41,567 bases of DNA from an uncultured Prevotella sp. (GCA_934120735.1 CAKOVA010000012.1:1-41567); one strand, 5' to 3'. Numbered from the stretch's first letter, positions 31,567 to 40,986 are shown. Numbers and translations are program-made. The notes: generated from the sequence alone by a model not told the origin.

Positions 31567-33636
31567 ATGAAAAATAATGCGTCACATCAACCAAAAGGTG
31601 CAGAAAAAAAACATAAGGAAGAGGTAGCGAGTGAGTTGGGTATCATCAAGAATGATCCTTATCTGGAACCTTACGCCAACGCCATCTGCGGCAGGCATGA
31701 GCATGCGATGGCGACGCAACGCCGTTTGACGCAAAACGGAAAGTTTACTTTAAGCGAATTTGCATCGGGACACCATTATTTCGGGTTGCATCCAACTGCA
31801 GAAGGGTGGGTGTTCAGAGAGTGGGCACCCCATGCGACGGCCATTTATCTGGTTGGTGACTTCAACAACTGGGAAGAACGACCGGAATATGCCGCCAAGC
31901 GTGTTGAGGGAACGGGCAACTGGGAACTGATGATGGACAAAACTTCCATCCACCATGGCGATCATTACAAGATGCATGTATATTGGGAAGGTGGTCAGGG
32001 TGAGCGCATCCCAGCTTGGGTAAACCGCGTGGTTCAAGACAATCAGACCAAGATTTTCTCAGCTCAAGTATGGTGTCCGGAGGAGCCTTATGCATGGAAG
32101 ACAACCAACTTTAAAGCCTCCAGAGATCCGTTGTTCATCTACGAATGCCACATAGGCATGGCGCAGGATGCCGAGAAGGTTGGTACATACACCGAATTCA
32201 AGGATTATGTGCTGCCACGCATCGTGAAAGCTGGTTATAACTGCATACAGATTATGGCGATACAGGAACATCCTTATTATGGCTCTTTTGGCTATCATGT
32301 CAGCTCGTTCTTTGCTGCATCCTCAAGATTTGGTACACCGGAAGAACTGAAGGAGTTGATAGATGCAGCCCATCAACAGGGCGTGGCCGTCATCATGGAC
32401 ATCGTGCACAGTCATGCAGTCAAGAACGTGGTTGAGGGACTGGGTAATCTTGCGGGCGATCCTAATCAGTATTTCTGTCCCGGTGACAGACGCGAACATC
32501 CTGCATGGGATAGTTTGTGCTTTGATTATGACAAGGACGAGGTGATGCACTTTCTGCTGTCCAACTGTAAATATTGGTTGGAGGAATTTCATTTTGATGG
32601 GTTTCGTTTCGACGGAGTCACCTCGATGCTCTATTATAGCCATGGGTTGGGAGAGGCTTTTACCAACTATTCCGATTATTATAATGGTCACCAGGACGGT
32701 GATGCCATTTGTTATCTGACATTGGCAAATCAGGTTATCCATGAAGTGAACCCAGATGCAATAACCATCGCAGAAGAGGTAAGTGGCATGCCTGGCTTGG
32801 CAGCCAAGGTGGAAGATGGCGGCTTGGGCTTTGATTACCGCATGTCCATGAACATACCCGATTTCTGGATCAAGACCATCAAAGAGCTGAAGGATGAAGA
32901 TTGGAAACCCAGCTCCATCTTTTGGGAAATCAAGAACAGGCGTTCTGACGAGCAAACTATCTCGTATTGCGAAAGTCATGACCAGGCACTGGTGGGTGAC
33001 AAAACCATCATCTTTAGGCTGATTGACGCTGACATGTATTGGCATTTCAAGAAAGGTGATGAAAATGCCTTGGTTCATCGTGGTATAGCACTTCACAAGA
33101 TGATTAGGTTGGTTACTGCATCCACGATGAATGGAGGTTATCTCAACTTCATGGGTAACGAGTTCGGGCATCCTGAATGGATTGATTTTCCAAGAGAAGG
33201 AAATGGATGGAGCCATAAATATGCTCGAAGACAGTGGAACCTGGTGGACAATCAAGAGCTGGATTATCATTATTTGGGAGACTTCGACCGCGCGATGGTC
33301 AACCTGTTAAAATCACAGAAGGGATTCAACAAGACTGCAGTTCAGGAGATTTGGCATCATGATGGCGATCAAATACTGTGCTACATGCGGGGAGATTTGG
33401 TGTTTGTATTTAACTTCTCACCCTCCCAATCGTTTGTTGATTATGGCTTTCTCGCTCCGGCAGGAAGCTATCAGGTGGTGTTGAATACGGATAATCCTAA
33501 GTTTGGCGGTAATGGTTTGACTGACGACAGCGTGGAGCATTTGACTAATTTCGACCCTCTGTACAAAGAAGCAAACAAGGGGTGGCTTAAATTATACATC
33601 CCGGCACGCAGTGCCATGGTCTTGAAAAAAAAGTAA
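31567..33636 (+). CDS. glgB: 1,4-alpha-glucan branching enzyme (GH13, eukaryote-like type)
   Basis: The enzyme makes alpha-1,6 branches in glycogen. The 689-aa protein has an N-terminal CBM48 domain (FREWAPHATAIYLVGDFNNWEERPEY, about 80-170), a GH13 barrel and a C-terminal all-beta domain. The barrel motifs are intact: DIVHSHAVKN from residue 278, GFRFDGVTSM with nucleophile Asp349, AEEVSGMP with acid/base Glu403 and ESHDQA with Asp472. The motif set (HSHAVKN and ESHDQALVGDKT) and the absence of a long N-terminal extension place it with the branch shared by eukaryotes, usual in Bacteroidota, not with E. coli GlgB. No other glycogen gene lies in the window. Confidence 0.95.
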   Translation: MKNNASHQPKGAEKKHKEEVASELGIIKNDPYLEPYANAICGRHEHAMATQRRLTQNGKFTLSEFASGHHYFGLHPTAEGWVFREWAPHATAIYLVGDFNNWEERPEYAAKRVEGTGNWELMMDKTSIHHGDHYKMHVYWEGGQGERIPAWVNRVVQDNQTKIFSAQVWCPEEPYAWKTTNFKASRDPLFIYECHIGMAQDAEKVGTYTEFKDYVLPRIVKAGYNCIQIMAIQEHPYYGSFGYHVSSFFAASSRFGTPEELKELIDAAHQQGVAVIMDIVHSHAVKNVVEGLGNLAGDPNQYFCPGDRREHPAWDSLCFDYDKDEVMHFLLSNCKYWLEEFHFDGFRFDGVTSMLYYSHGLGEAFTNYSDYYNGHQDGDAICYLTLANQVIHEVNPDAITIAEEVSGMPGLAAKVEDGGLGFDYRMSMNIPDFWIKTIKELKDEDWKPSSIFWEIKNRRSDEQTISYCESHDQALVGDKTIIFRLIDADMYWHFKKGDENALVHRGIALHKMIRLVTASTMNGGYLNFMGNEFGHPEWIDFPREGNGWSHKYARRQWNLVDNQELDYHYLGDFDRAMVNLLKSQKGFNKTAVQEIWHHDGDQILCYMRGDLVFVFNFSPSQSFVDYGFLAPAGSYQVVLNTDNPKFGGNGLTDDSVEHLTNFDPLYKEANKGWLKLYIPARSAMVLKKK

Positions 33637-33646
33637 ACATCTCCTC

Positions 33647-34804
33647 TTGATCACACAGTCTATAACTCGTTTGAATGATACGTTGTTGATACGTATGGTG
33701 TGCAGCATTTTGTTTTGTTGCTTTACTTTCGTGTATCTCTATGTGTACCAAGCTGATGTTTTGGCTGTGGCACAACATATACTGTCAGAGGGAAAAACCT
33801 CTTACCATGCTGGTGTCGGGGCATTATTGATTACCTTGACGCTCTATCTGGTGCACCTTGGCGTATCTTATGTCTGTCGTCCTTCGGGAATAGGCCACTC
33901 GCTTACCTTTTTTCCCTCATTATTACTGCTGACGATTCTGACTGATGTCAGTGATAACATTGACCGCCACTGCTCATTGGGATGGTGGTGGATAGCGGCA
34001 CCTTTGCTGCTGTTGGCCTATGGAGGCCTGATGTGGGTTCTCAAGAGAAACAGGCACAAAGTGGAAGAAGGAAAAGCGCATGGAGACCTTGTGCGACTCA
34101 TGTGGCAAAATATCATAGCGCTGGGTGTGATGTTTGTGCTGGTAGGTCTGTTCAGTAATCATGACGTGGCATTTCATGAGCGCGCAAAAATGGAACAGGC
34201 TATCGTCAACAAGGAATACAAAGATGCGCTGGAGGTGGGGAAAAACAATTTGAAAACCGATTCAAACCTTGTGATGCTGCGTGCTTATTGCTTATCAAAG
34301 ACGCATAAAATGGGGGAGAGTCTGTTTGAATATCCTTTGATGGGCGAGTCTCAATCGCTGCTGCCCAATGGTAGTTCGGTAAGAATGCTGATGACACCAG
34401 ATAAAGACGTGTATCGTTACATCGGTGTCATACCTAGACAGCAGATGCCTGTCATGCGCTATTTGAAACTCATCACGGAGAGCAGAAAGGCCAAGAAACC
34501 AGCCGGAGATTATTTGTTATGCGGCTATTTGTTGGATAAAAATTTGGACAAGTTTGTGGTTCATCTTCCACGTTACTATCATGTTGACAGCTTGTTGCCT
34601 AAACATTATCGTGAGGCATTAGTGCTTTATACCCATTCGCGTTCAAATCCAAAGCTGGTATATCATGATGCGGTGACAGATGCGGATTACAGAGATTATC
34701 AGGATTTGGAAAAAAAATATCCCGAAAAGATGGTCAGACAAACCAAAATTCGGGACATCTATGGCAAAACGTATTGGTACTATTTTCATTATCACCAGAA
34801 GTAG
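33647..34804 (+). CDS. Membrane protein, DUF6057-like
   Basis: The N-terminal part (about residues 15-185) has four or five membrane segments (MVCSILFCCFTFVYLYVY, VGALLITLTLYLVHLGVSYV, WIAAPLLLLAYGGLMWVL, IIALGVMFVLVGLF). The remaining 200 residues are soluble, beginning with a helical-repeat-like stretch (ALEVGKNNLKTDSNLVMLRAYCLSKTHKMGESLFEYP) and ending HYREALVLYTHSRSNPKLVYHD...YWYYFHYHQK. This layout resembles DUF6057 proteins of Bacteroidales, but the match is from memory. No ATG lies before the first membrane segment; TTG at 33647 is used here, with TTG at 33671 or the later ATG at 33698 as options. It is 10 nt after glgB. Confidence 0.7.
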   Translation: MITQSITRLNDTLLIRMVCSILFCCFTFVYLYVYQADVLAVAQHILSEGKTSYHAGVGALLITLTLYLVHLGVSYVCRPSGIGHSLTFFPSLLLLTILTDVSDNIDRHCSLGWWWIAAPLLLLAYGGLMWVLKRNRHKVEEGKAHGDLVRLMWQNIIALGVMFVLVGLFSNHDVAFHERAKMEQAIVNKEYKDALEVGKNNLKTDSNLVMLRAYCLSKTHKMGESLFEYPLMGESQSLLPNGSSVRMLMTPDKDVYRYIGVIPRQQMPVMRYLKLITESRKAKKPAGDYLLCGYLLDKNLDKFVVHLPRYYHVDSLLPKHYREALVLYTHSRSNPKLVYHDAVTDADYRDYQDLEKKYPEKMVRQTKIRDIYGKTYWYYFHYHQK

Positions 34805-34857
34805 TGAGTACCAATGTACCTAATGGGCTTTATATATACCTTAGTTGCAACCTCTTG

Positions 34858-35325
34858 TTATTTCACTGCATTTAATGCTTTTACCCAATCGGTGTCAATG
34901 GAAAACTGCGTGATGAATTTTTCATTGTCAACATATGCGTAGGTGATTTCTTTCTCCGGATCGTTAAAAAGAGGATTTTGAACGGTGGCATTTTTGAATC
35001 GAGCCATCAAGATTTCTTTGTCCTGCTTATTGGATGAGCGAGCCAACCGCTTGACATAGCTGTTGACAAAGTCAATCATGGCATTGGTTTGTTTGCCCAA
35101 TTCCAACTCGGTGAAATGGTCGTTTTGCGCCGCTTTCGTGATAAGGTAGAAGATAGCGTCGGCCTTGAAAGTGGCTATTTTCCGCTCTTCCAAGTTTCTT
35201 TTTGTGTCGTTCTTGATGGCTTCAGCCTGGTGCATGATGCGATTTACTTCATTGTAGATTTCTTGAGACATGGCATTCACTGCAAATGTGCAGGTGAAAG
35301 CGAGTAGCATAATGATTTTTTTCAT
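34858..35325 (-). CDS. Exported hypothetical protein, 155 aa
   Basis: It has a signal peptide (MKKIIMLLAFTCTFAVNAMS) and then a mostly helical domain (YNEVNRIMHQAEAIKNDTKRNLEERKIATFKADAIFYLITKAA). I recognise no named family. No lipobox Cys is present, so it is likely periplasmic or secreted. It lies 84 nt after ruvC on the same strand, with the gap AT-rich and without a clear promoter, and converges with the DUF6057-like gene. Function unknown. Confidence 0.78.
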   Translation of the reverse strand: MKKIIMLLAFTCTFAVNAMSQEIYNEVNRIMHQAEAIKNDTKRNLEERKIATFKADAIFYLITKAAQNDHFTELELGKQTNAMIDFVNSYVKRLARSSNKQDKEILMARFKNATVQNPLFNDPEKEITYAYVDNEKFITQFSIDTDWVKALNAVK

Positions 35326-35409
35326 AATTCTCTTATCTTTTTTGTTCTTGTTCTTAATTTGATATAATTGGGTGGTTATGAACCATTTGAATGTTCTTTT
35401 GCTATTCTG

Positions 35410-36003
35410 TTACTTGGTAGACGGTTGTGAAAGTCTGTTTTTATTCTTATTGATAAAGTCTTTCCAGCCGTGGTACTTGTTGTCTGCGCTGGGTCTTCCC
35501 ATCTGAAGAAAATGGCAATAGGCAGCCCCGAGAGCGTCTGTGGCGTCCATGAAATGTGGCATTTCGCTTTGATTGATTTTCAAAAGTCTTTGAAGCATCC
35601 CAGCCACTTGTTCCTTACTGGCCTGACCTTGACCAGTGATAGCCATCTTAATCTTGAGCGGAGCATATTCATGAATGGGTACATCGTGGTGAATGGCCGC
35701 AGCGATGGCCACTCCTTGGGCACGTCCTAACTTTAACATGGACTGCACGTTTTTTCCGAAGAAAGGTGCTTCAATGGCCATTTCATCGGGTAGATACTCC
35801 TCAATAATGCCAGTGACGCGATCAAAAATGTGTCCCAATCGAAGGTAAGGGTCATTAGTTTTTCGCATGTCAATTACGCCCATGGCCACCATAGACGGCG
35901 TTCTTTCAAGAATCTTAATGACGCCATAACCCATTACATTGGTACCGGGATCGATTCCCAGTATCACTTTTTCTTTGATTTGCTGTTGTTGGGGAGTTGT
36001 CAT
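35410..36003 (-). CDS. ruvC: Crossover junction endodeoxyribonuclease RuvC
   Basis: RuvC cuts Holliday junctions. The catalytic motifs are visible: [16 protein letters not shown] (first Asp at residue 18), [24 protein letters not shown] (Glu), [26 protein letters not shown] and the C-terminal [12 protein letters not shown] (Asp pair). The protein is 197 aa, with a short extra C-terminal tail of basic residues. It is 12 nt after the MBL hydrolase gene in a minus-strand operon that also holds rsmG. No ruvA or ruvB lies next to it. Confidence 0.96.
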   Translation of the reverse strand: MTTPQQQQIKEKVILGIDPGTNVMGYGVIKILERTPSMVAMGVIDMRKTNDPYLRLGHIFDRVTGIIEEYLPDEMAIEAPFFGKNVQSMLKLGRAQGVAIAAAIHHDVPIHEYAPLKIKMAITGQGQASKEQVAGMLQRLLKINQSEMPHFMDATDALGAAYCHFLQMGRPSADNKYHGWKDFINKNKNRLSQPSTK

Positions 36004-36015
36004 TGCGTATTCTTT

Positions 36016-36660
36016 TTAGCGATCCATGTAAGGATTTCCTGCGAGTTCAGTGCCGATTGTTGTTGGTTCGCCATGTCCGGGGTATATCTTAGTGTTGTCA
36101 GGAAGCTGTGAGAGCATCCTTAAACTCTGAATCATCTGGAACATAGAGCCTCCCTGAAGATCAGTTCTTCCGATGGATAGGTGAAACAACGTATCACCTG
36201 AAAAGGCGACATGCTCATCTTGACAATAAAAGAACACGCTTCCAGGAGTGTGTCCCGGAGTTTCTATCAGGGTGAATTGGTGTGTTCCGAAGGATATAGT
36301 ATCATCTAAGTTGAGATACTCACCCACATTTGGGAAATCGTCAGAAAGCTTAACACCCGCAAATGCTTCAGCTTGTTCTTGCAGTAGTTGCATCAGAAAA
36401 GCGTCAGCCCGATGAACTTTCACCTTTAATCCGTATTCTTCATAGACAAACTGATCGCCGAAATGGTGGTCGACATGTCCGTGCGTAGCGATGAAATCAA
36501 CAGGTTTTAAACCTTGAGCTTCGATGTATTGTGCTATGGTTTTCTGCTCTTTTTCATAAAAGGCTCCACAATCAATGACGACACATTCCTTGGTTTCATC
36601 ACTGACTACATAGCAGTTCTCCTGCAGCATATTGCACTCGAAGCATTTGATATTGAGCAT
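36016..36660 (-). CDS. MBL-fold metallo-hydrolase (glyoxalase II-like)
   Basis: The zinc motif is FIATHGHVDHHFG (HxHxDH), followed by LIETPGHTPGSVFFYCQ (His), AFSGDTLFHLSIGRTDL (Asp) and KIYPGHGEPTTIG (His), so both metal sites are complete. Length 214 aa without the C-terminal glyoxalase II domain fits the YcbL/Bacteroidota subgroup. The natural thioester or other substrate is not known. It lies between rsmG (35 nt upstream) and ruvC (12 nt downstream), the usual Bacteroidales order as far as I recall. Confidence 0.92.
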   Translation of the reverse strand: MLNIKCFECNMLQENCYVVSDETKECVVIDCGAFYEKEQKTIAQYIEAQGLKPVDFIATHGHVDHHFGDQFVYEEYGLKVKVHRADAFLMQLLQEQAEAFAGVKLSDDFPNVGEYLNLDDTISFGTHQFTLIETPGHTPGSVFFYCQDEHVAFSGDTLFHLSIGRTDLQGGSMFQMIQSLRMLSQLPDNTKIYPGHGEPTTIGTELAGNPYMDR

Positions 36661-36695
36661 AACTTATCGTCTTTTAGTGTTGTTGTTTTATGAAA

Positions 36696-37322
36696 TTAAA
36701 GAGGCAGATAGACAATGTTCTTTTCTTTGAACCACTCTTCGTCAAACCAATTTGATATCGAACAGGTCTCAACAATGCGTTTGAACGGTTTCGTCTCAGC
36801 GTCAAGATCTCCTCCTTTCAAGCAGATGATTCCGTTTGGCAAAACATTTCGTTGCTCTTTGGAAATGTTCTTCTTGGCGATTTTGGCCAAGTCGGGGAGA
36901 GACATGGCGGCTCTACTCACCACAAAATCATAGATACCTTTTTCTTCTTCACCTCTGATATGCTTGGTTGTGACATTCTTTAGACCGATGGAATGGGCAA
37001 TTTCTTCAGCCACTCTAACTTTTTTCCCCGTTCCATCGATGAGTGTGAAATTGCATTTTGGGAACATAATGGCCAAGGGAATGCCTGGAAATCCACCTCC
37101 TGTCCCTAGGTCTAAAACCTTTGTTTCATCGATGAAACCGATTAATTTGGCTATAGACAGCGAATGCAAAACATGATGTTCATACAGATAGTCAATGTCT
37201 TTGCGTGAAATAACATTGATTTTTGCGTTCCAATCGCTATACAGTTCTTGAAGCATGCCATATTGCTTTATCTGCTCCTCGGTTAACGAAGGGAAATATT
37301 TCAGTATCGCTTCTATGTTCAT
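36696..37322 (-). CDS. rsmG: 16S rRNA (guanine-N7)-methyltransferase RsmG
   Basis: RsmG makes m7G527 of 16S rRNA; loss gives low-level streptomycin resistance in other bacteria. The family region WNAKINVISRKDIDYLYEHHVLHSLSI (about 30-56) and the SAM-binding VLDLGTGGGFPGIPLAIMFP (about 68-87) are intact, then LIDGTGKKVRVAEEIAHSIGLKNV and VVSRAAMSLPDL. Length 208 aa is normal. Its ATG overlaps the stop of the DUF3298 lipoprotein gene by 4 nt, so the two are translationally coupled. Confidence 0.95.
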   Translation of the reverse strand: MNIEAILKYFPSLTEEQIKQYGMLQELYSDWNAKINVISRKDIDYLYEHHVLHSLSIAKLIGFIDETKVLDLGTGGGFPGIPLAIMFPKCNFTLIDGTGKKVRVAEEIAHSIGLKNVTTKHIRGEEEKGIYDFVVSRAAMSLPDLAKIAKKNISKEQRNVLPNGIICLKGGDLDAETKPFKRIVETCSISNWFDEEWFKEKNIVYLPL

Positions 37323-38116
37323 TTTAAGTATTTCTTTAATTCAGATTTGCTTAAATCAACCCTCACCTCGCCATATTCATGGGGCACAATCTCATCTTCA
37401 CAGTAGATGAAAGTTATTTTATTCTTGCCAATGACATAATTATCAGTGATGTAAATATCGTCATCTGTCAAACTTCCTTCGTGTTTTTGGAATCCAGTTC
37501 GATGATTTTTCAAACGTTTTTGAAGCTTTTCAAGAATGATGTCTTTTACAGATTCTTCATAACCCTCAATGAACAGGTCTGACAAAGTGATTAAGTCTCC
37601 AGTCTTCAAGTTGAAGTTTTTTACTATCGTTTGATTTGATGTTTGCGACGTTCCCGCAGCTGTTGACAAGTAAATGATGTATGTGAGGATGTCTTTTTGG
37701 TTATTTTGGAGTTCTGATTTCAGTTGATAACGTCTGTTATAGGTGGTTGGATTGGTAGAATCTGCACGGTAAAGCGGACCATAAGTATTGATGTATTCAT
37801 CCATATATTGGCTTACAAAGGTACGCAGGGCCTTCTCCATGTCGGTTGACTCGTTTGTTAAAGATAAGCTATTTGTCACCAGAAAACCGGATTGAATCAA
37901 CGCTTTGTTGATTTTCGGAGCGTTATTTCCTCGCATACATTGCATTTGGATGGAAACTTCACACTTGGGAGAGTGGACATTGTTTGCCAGATACATGGTA
38001 GAATCTATCGCAAAGGATATGGCTTGTAAACCGTATTTCTTTAACACATTGCTGTGATTGTCATCACATCCTGATGCAAAAAGGGCGAGGACAATGACCC
38101 ACAACAGATTCCTCAT
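37319..38116 (-). CDS. DUF3298/RsiV-like lipoprotein
   Basis: The protein of 265 aa starts MRNLLWVIVLALFASGCDD, a lipoprotein signal with the lipid Cys at residue 17. A middle domain resembling DUF4163 (about 40-160) is followed by the DUF3298 domain (about 165-260) with DLITLSDLFIEGYEESVKDIILEKL and the ending ITFIYCEDEIVPHEYGEVRVDLSKSELKKYL. The frame is open 16 codons further up, but the ATG at 38116 is supported by the signal peptide and by a -7 element (38132-38139) that would leave almost no leader otherwise. RsiV-type domains bind lysozyme in Firmicutes; in Bacteroidota the role is not known to me. Confidence 0.83.
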   Translation of the reverse strand: MRNLLWVIVLALFASGCDDNHSNVLKKYGLQAISFAIDSTMYLANNVHSPKCEVSIQMQCMRGNNAPKINKALIQSGFLVTNSLSLTNESTDMEKALRTFVSQYMDEYINTYGPLYRADSTNPTTYNRRYQLKSELQNNQKDILTYIIYLSTAAGTSQTSNQTIVKNFNLKTGDLITLSDLFIEGYEESVKDIILEKLQKRLKNHRTGFQKHEGSLTDDDIYITDNYVIGKNKITFIYCEDEIVPHEYGEVRVDLSKSELKKYLK

Positions 38117-38131
38117 CTTCTCTTTTTTGTG

Positions 38132-38139
38132 CAAAAATA
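38132..38139 (-). promoter_or_regulatory. Candidate -7 element of the DUF3298-ruvC operon
   Basis: Minus-strand TATTTTTG, 16 nt before the ATG at 38116. It is divergent from the TACCTTTG at 38153-38160. Confidence 0.5.
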
Positions 38140-38152
38140 CGAATATTTTTTG

Positions 38153-38160
38153 TACCTTTG
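38153..38160 (+). promoter_or_regulatory. Candidate -7 element of the HAD hydrolase gene
   Basis: TACCTTTG, perfect -7 match, 30 nt before the ATG at 38190. The nearest TTTG (38126-38129) is 23 nt upstream, 3-4 nt further than usual. Confidence 0.55.
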
Positions 38161-38189
38161 ACATGTCATTCTATAAAATAAGGTAAATA

Positions 38190-38825
38190 ATGTTTAACAC
38201 AGCACTTTTTGATTTAGATGGAGTCGTACTGGATACCGAGTCTCAGTATACCGTTTGTTGGGATCGGATAGGTAAGGTTTACAAACCTGATATACCGCAT
38301 TTTGCCCATCTTATCAAGGGACAGACACTGACTCAGATATTCGATCGGTATTTTAAAGATGAAGAAAAGGCGCAACATGAAATAGAGAATCAGCTCATTG
38401 AGTTTGAAAAAAATATGGATTACGCATACATCCCAGGCGTTGTTGCCTTTATCAAAGACCTGAAACAGCATCATGTTAATACGGCCATTGTAACAAGTAG
38501 CAACCAACAGAAAATGGCAAATGTATATCAACGTCATCCTGAATTTGCAACGTTGTTTGACGCTATCCTCACCAGTGAGGACTTTAAACGAAGTAAACCT
38601 GAACCAGATTGTTACCTTACAGCAGCTGCTCATTTTGCTGTTTCGCACAACCAGTGTGTTGTATTTGAAGATAGTATCAACGGATTGAAGGCGGGAAAGG
38701 CAGCTCAAATGAAGGTTTGTGGACTGGCAACAACAAACTCTATTGAAACTGTCAAGCCATTATCTGATATGGTTATTAAAGACTTTGTTGGGATGAGTTA
38801 TGAAAAGTTGTGTGAGATAATTTAA
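38190..38825 (+). CDS. HAD-superfamily hydrolase (beta-phosphoglucomutase-like subfamily IA)
   Basis: Motif I is FDLDGVVLDTESQY (two Asp at residues 8 and 10), motif II TSSNQQKM, motif III SKPEPDCYL (Lys) and motif IV FEDSINGLKAGKAAQMKVCGL. The helical cap between motifs I and II (about 16-85) puts it in the pgmB/phosphatase group. Length 211 aa is typical. Substrates of this subfamily range from sugar phosphates to nucleotides and cannot be fixed by eye. It has its own promoter and stands apart from the next gene by 110 nt. Confidence 0.9.
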   Translation: MFNTALFDLDGVVLDTESQYTVCWDRIGKVYKPDIPHFAHLIKGQTLTQIFDRYFKDEEKAQHEIENQLIEFEKNMDYAYIPGVVAFIKDLKQHHVNTAIVTSSNQQKMANVYQRHPEFATLFDAILTSEDFKRSKPEPDCYLTAAAHFAVSHNQCVVFEDSINGLKAGKAAQMKVCGLATTNSIETVKPLSDMVIKDFVGMSYEKLCEII

Positions 38826-38935
38826 ACATTTCCATACTGCATCACTTGCATTCATCATTGCTTGTTTTACATTTCTTGTCAATACTTTATTAGGTCTTTC
38901 AAAAATAAATAATCACTTTTAGCGTTTATTCATTA

Positions 38936-40372
38936 ATGAATATACGATTGTCTATTATAGTTTGTTTGTTTGCACTGATTGGTTTCACTGCATGTCATGA
39001 TGAAGATACCTTTTCTTCATCACCCAATCATTTGTTGACATTCTCCTCTGACAGTATCAAACTTGATACCGTCTTCTCCAACATTCCCTCGGCAGCCAAA
39101 TCTTTTTGGGCTTATAACCATTCAGGAGAAGGCATTAGATGCTCTAACGTGAGGTTAGAACGGGGCAATCAGACCGGCTTTAGAGTCAATGTAGACGGTA
39201 TTTACCTTGGTAAAGATGTGGGATATGCAACTTCTGAAATTGAAATAAGGAAGAATGACAGCATTCGTGTGTATGTAGAGTTAACCGCTCCGGCTAAATA
39301 TGCCGATGTGCCGCAACGCATTGAAGACAATATTGTATTTGCATTGGAGAATGGAAAGGAGCAAAAAGTTAATCTGAGTGCCTATGCGTGGGATGCCATT
39401 TTCTTACGCGATTATCATGTTTTGAACGATACAGTACTGACAGGAACCAAGCCCATTGTGGTGTTTGGAAAGCTGACTGTTGAAGAAAACAAGACTTTGC
39501 GTATAGCTGCCGGCACGACACTGTATTTCGATCAGCATGCTGGTATTGATGTCTATGGCCGACTGTCCATTGAGGGAGAACCGCAAAATGAAGTTGTTTT
39601 GCGTGGCAACCGACTGGATCGTATGTTCGATTACCTGCCTTATGATGGGCTGAGTGGTCAGTGGCAGGGAGTACATATTTATTCTTCGTCCAACGAGAAT
39701 AAGATTACGTACGCCGATATCCATGGCGCATACAATGGTTTGGTTATCGATTCTGCCGACATAGCCAAGCAAAAACTGATCATGGCCAATTCTACCATCC
39801 ACAACTGTCAAGGATACGGCTTGCTGATTCGTCATGCGCAAGTTTCCATCAACAATTCTGTTTTCAGCAATACCCTCAACGATTGCGTTTCGATAGATGG
39901 CGGGGATGTGGTGATGAACGGCTGTACCTTGGCGCAATTTTATCCATTTGACTCTAACAGAGGTGTGGCTCTAAGACTGAGTTCGACGTCTTCACCCTTA
40001 AAACAATTCGTTTGTAACAACTCACTTATTACGGGTTACTCCGCTAATGAGGTGATGAGAAACCCTGGAAAAGATGCCTCTCAGCTGCATTTCGCCTTCG
40101 AGAGTTGTCTGCTGCGCATGCCTCGTGAAGCGTCTGCGGATAGTGTTTGTTTTAAAAACGTGATATACGAAGATGTAAAGGATACGATTCAGGCTGGTCA
40201 CAAGAACTTCCTTTTGATTGACACAGATAGCCTAAGGTATGATTTTAGATTGCGAGAAAAATCTTTGGCCATAGGAAAAGCCAACCAAACAACATCCTTA
40301 CCCTTGGACAGGGATGGCAGAAAGAGAGATGAACTGCCGGATATCGGCGCCTATGAATACTTTAAACCCTAA
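38936..40372 (+). CDS. Lipoprotein with right-handed parallel beta-helix
   Basis: The 478-aa protein has a lipoprotein signal (LFALIGFTAC, lipid Cys at residue 20). An N-terminal Ig-like region (about 25-150) is followed by a segment starting GTKPIVVFGKLTVEENKTLRIAAGTTLYF, where Val/Ile/Leu ladders and Gly-Asn turns repeat through about residue 400 (ADIHGAYNGLVIDSADI, NSTIHNCQGYGLLIRHA, NSVFSNTLNDCVSIDGG), a typical parallel beta-helix. The end (LPLDRDGRKRDELPDIGAYEY) is the PDIGAYEY motif common in Bacteroidota beta-helix proteins. It is probably surface-bound; no polysaccharide lyase catalytic set is evident. It is 5 nt before the cytidine deaminase gene. Confidence 0.85.
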   Translation: MNIRLSIIVCLFALIGFTACHDEDTFSSSPNHLLTFSSDSIKLDTVFSNIPSAAKSFWAYNHSGEGIRCSNVRLERGNQTGFRVNVDGIYLGKDVGYATSEIEIRKNDSIRVYVELTAPAKYADVPQRIEDNIVFALENGKEQKVNLSAYAWDAIFLRDYHVLNDTVLTGTKPIVVFGKLTVEENKTLRIAAGTTLYFDQHAGIDVYGRLSIEGEPQNEVVLRGNRLDRMFDYLPYDGLSGQWQGVHIYSSSNENKITYADIHGAYNGLVIDSADIAKQKLIMANSTIHNCQGYGLLIRHAQVSINNSVFSNTLNDCVSIDGGDVVMNGCTLAQFYPFDSNRGVALRLSSTSSPLKQFVCNNSLITGYSANEVMRNPGKDASQLHFAFESCLLRMPREASADSVCFKNVIYEDVKDTIQAGHKNFLLIDTDSLRYDFRLREKSLAIGKANQTTSLPLDRDGRKRDELPDIGAYEYFKP

Positions 40373-40377
40373 CATGT

Positions 40378-40857
40378 ATGAAACAGATTGACATTAATAT
40401 CTCGATTCAGAGTTATCAGCTTGATGAGCTTTCACCACAAGACCAAGAGTTAGTTCAGGCCGCCATCAAGGCCACTCACAATGCATACGCCAATTACAGT
40501 CGCTTCTATGTGGGTGCTGCTTTAAGACTTGAAAATGGAAAAATAGTGATAGGAGCCAATCAGGAAAATGCTGCATTCCCATCTGGTTTATGCGCAGAGC
40601 GTACTGCTGTCTTTGCGGCTCAAGCCAACTATCCCGACAGTCCCATTGAAACATTGGCCATTGTGGCCCGGAACGAGAAAGGCGTTTTGCCTAATCCCAT
40701 CACACCTTGTGGGGCTTGTCGACAGGTTATACTGGAGATAGAAGACCGATACAAAAAACCTATCAAAATTCTTTTATACGGTACCCAGAAAATATATTGT
40801 GTCAGAAGTGTGAAATATCTACTTCCGTTGTCGTTTGTAGACGATAATATGCGCTGA
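40378..40857 (+). CDS. cdd: Cytidine deaminase
   Basis: The enzyme turns cytidine and deoxycytidine into uridine and deoxyuridine in pyrimidine salvage. Zinc and proton-shuttle motifs are CAERTAVFAA (Cys-Ala-Glu) and PCGACRQVI (two Cys). The substrate-binding stretch YSRFYVGAALRLENGKIVIGANQENAAFPSGL is intact. Length 159 aa is normal for the homotetrameric/dimeric small class with an N-terminal extension of about 25 residues. It follows the beta-helix lipoprotein gene after 5 nt, so they are likely cotranscribed, although no functional link is obvious. Confidence 0.95.
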   Translation: MKQIDINISIQSYQLDELSPQDQELVQAAIKATHNAYANYSRFYVGAALRLENGKIVIGANQENAAFPSGLCAERTAVFAAQANYPDSPIETLAIVARNEKGVLPNPITPCGACRQVILEIEDRYKKPIKILLYGTQKIYCVRSVKYLLPLSFVDDNMR

Positions 40858-40906
40858 AAACTACTTGTTAATAAATTTTAAAATCAATCTTTTTTCATTA
40901 CATAGG

Positions 40907-40938
40907 TTGCGGTATTCAGAAATAAAACATTACCTTTG
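40907..40938 (+). promoter_or_regulatory. Promoter of the tRNA-Ser/tRNA-Glu operon
   Basis: TACCTTTG (40931-40938) is a perfect -7; TTGC (40907-40910), 20 nt upstream, is a near -33. The start of transcription should be about 45 nt before tRNA-Ser. Confidence 0.6.
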
Positions 40939-40986
40939 CAACCGCATTTGAGACACAGTGCATTCTCCTTTACGATGAAAAGGAAG

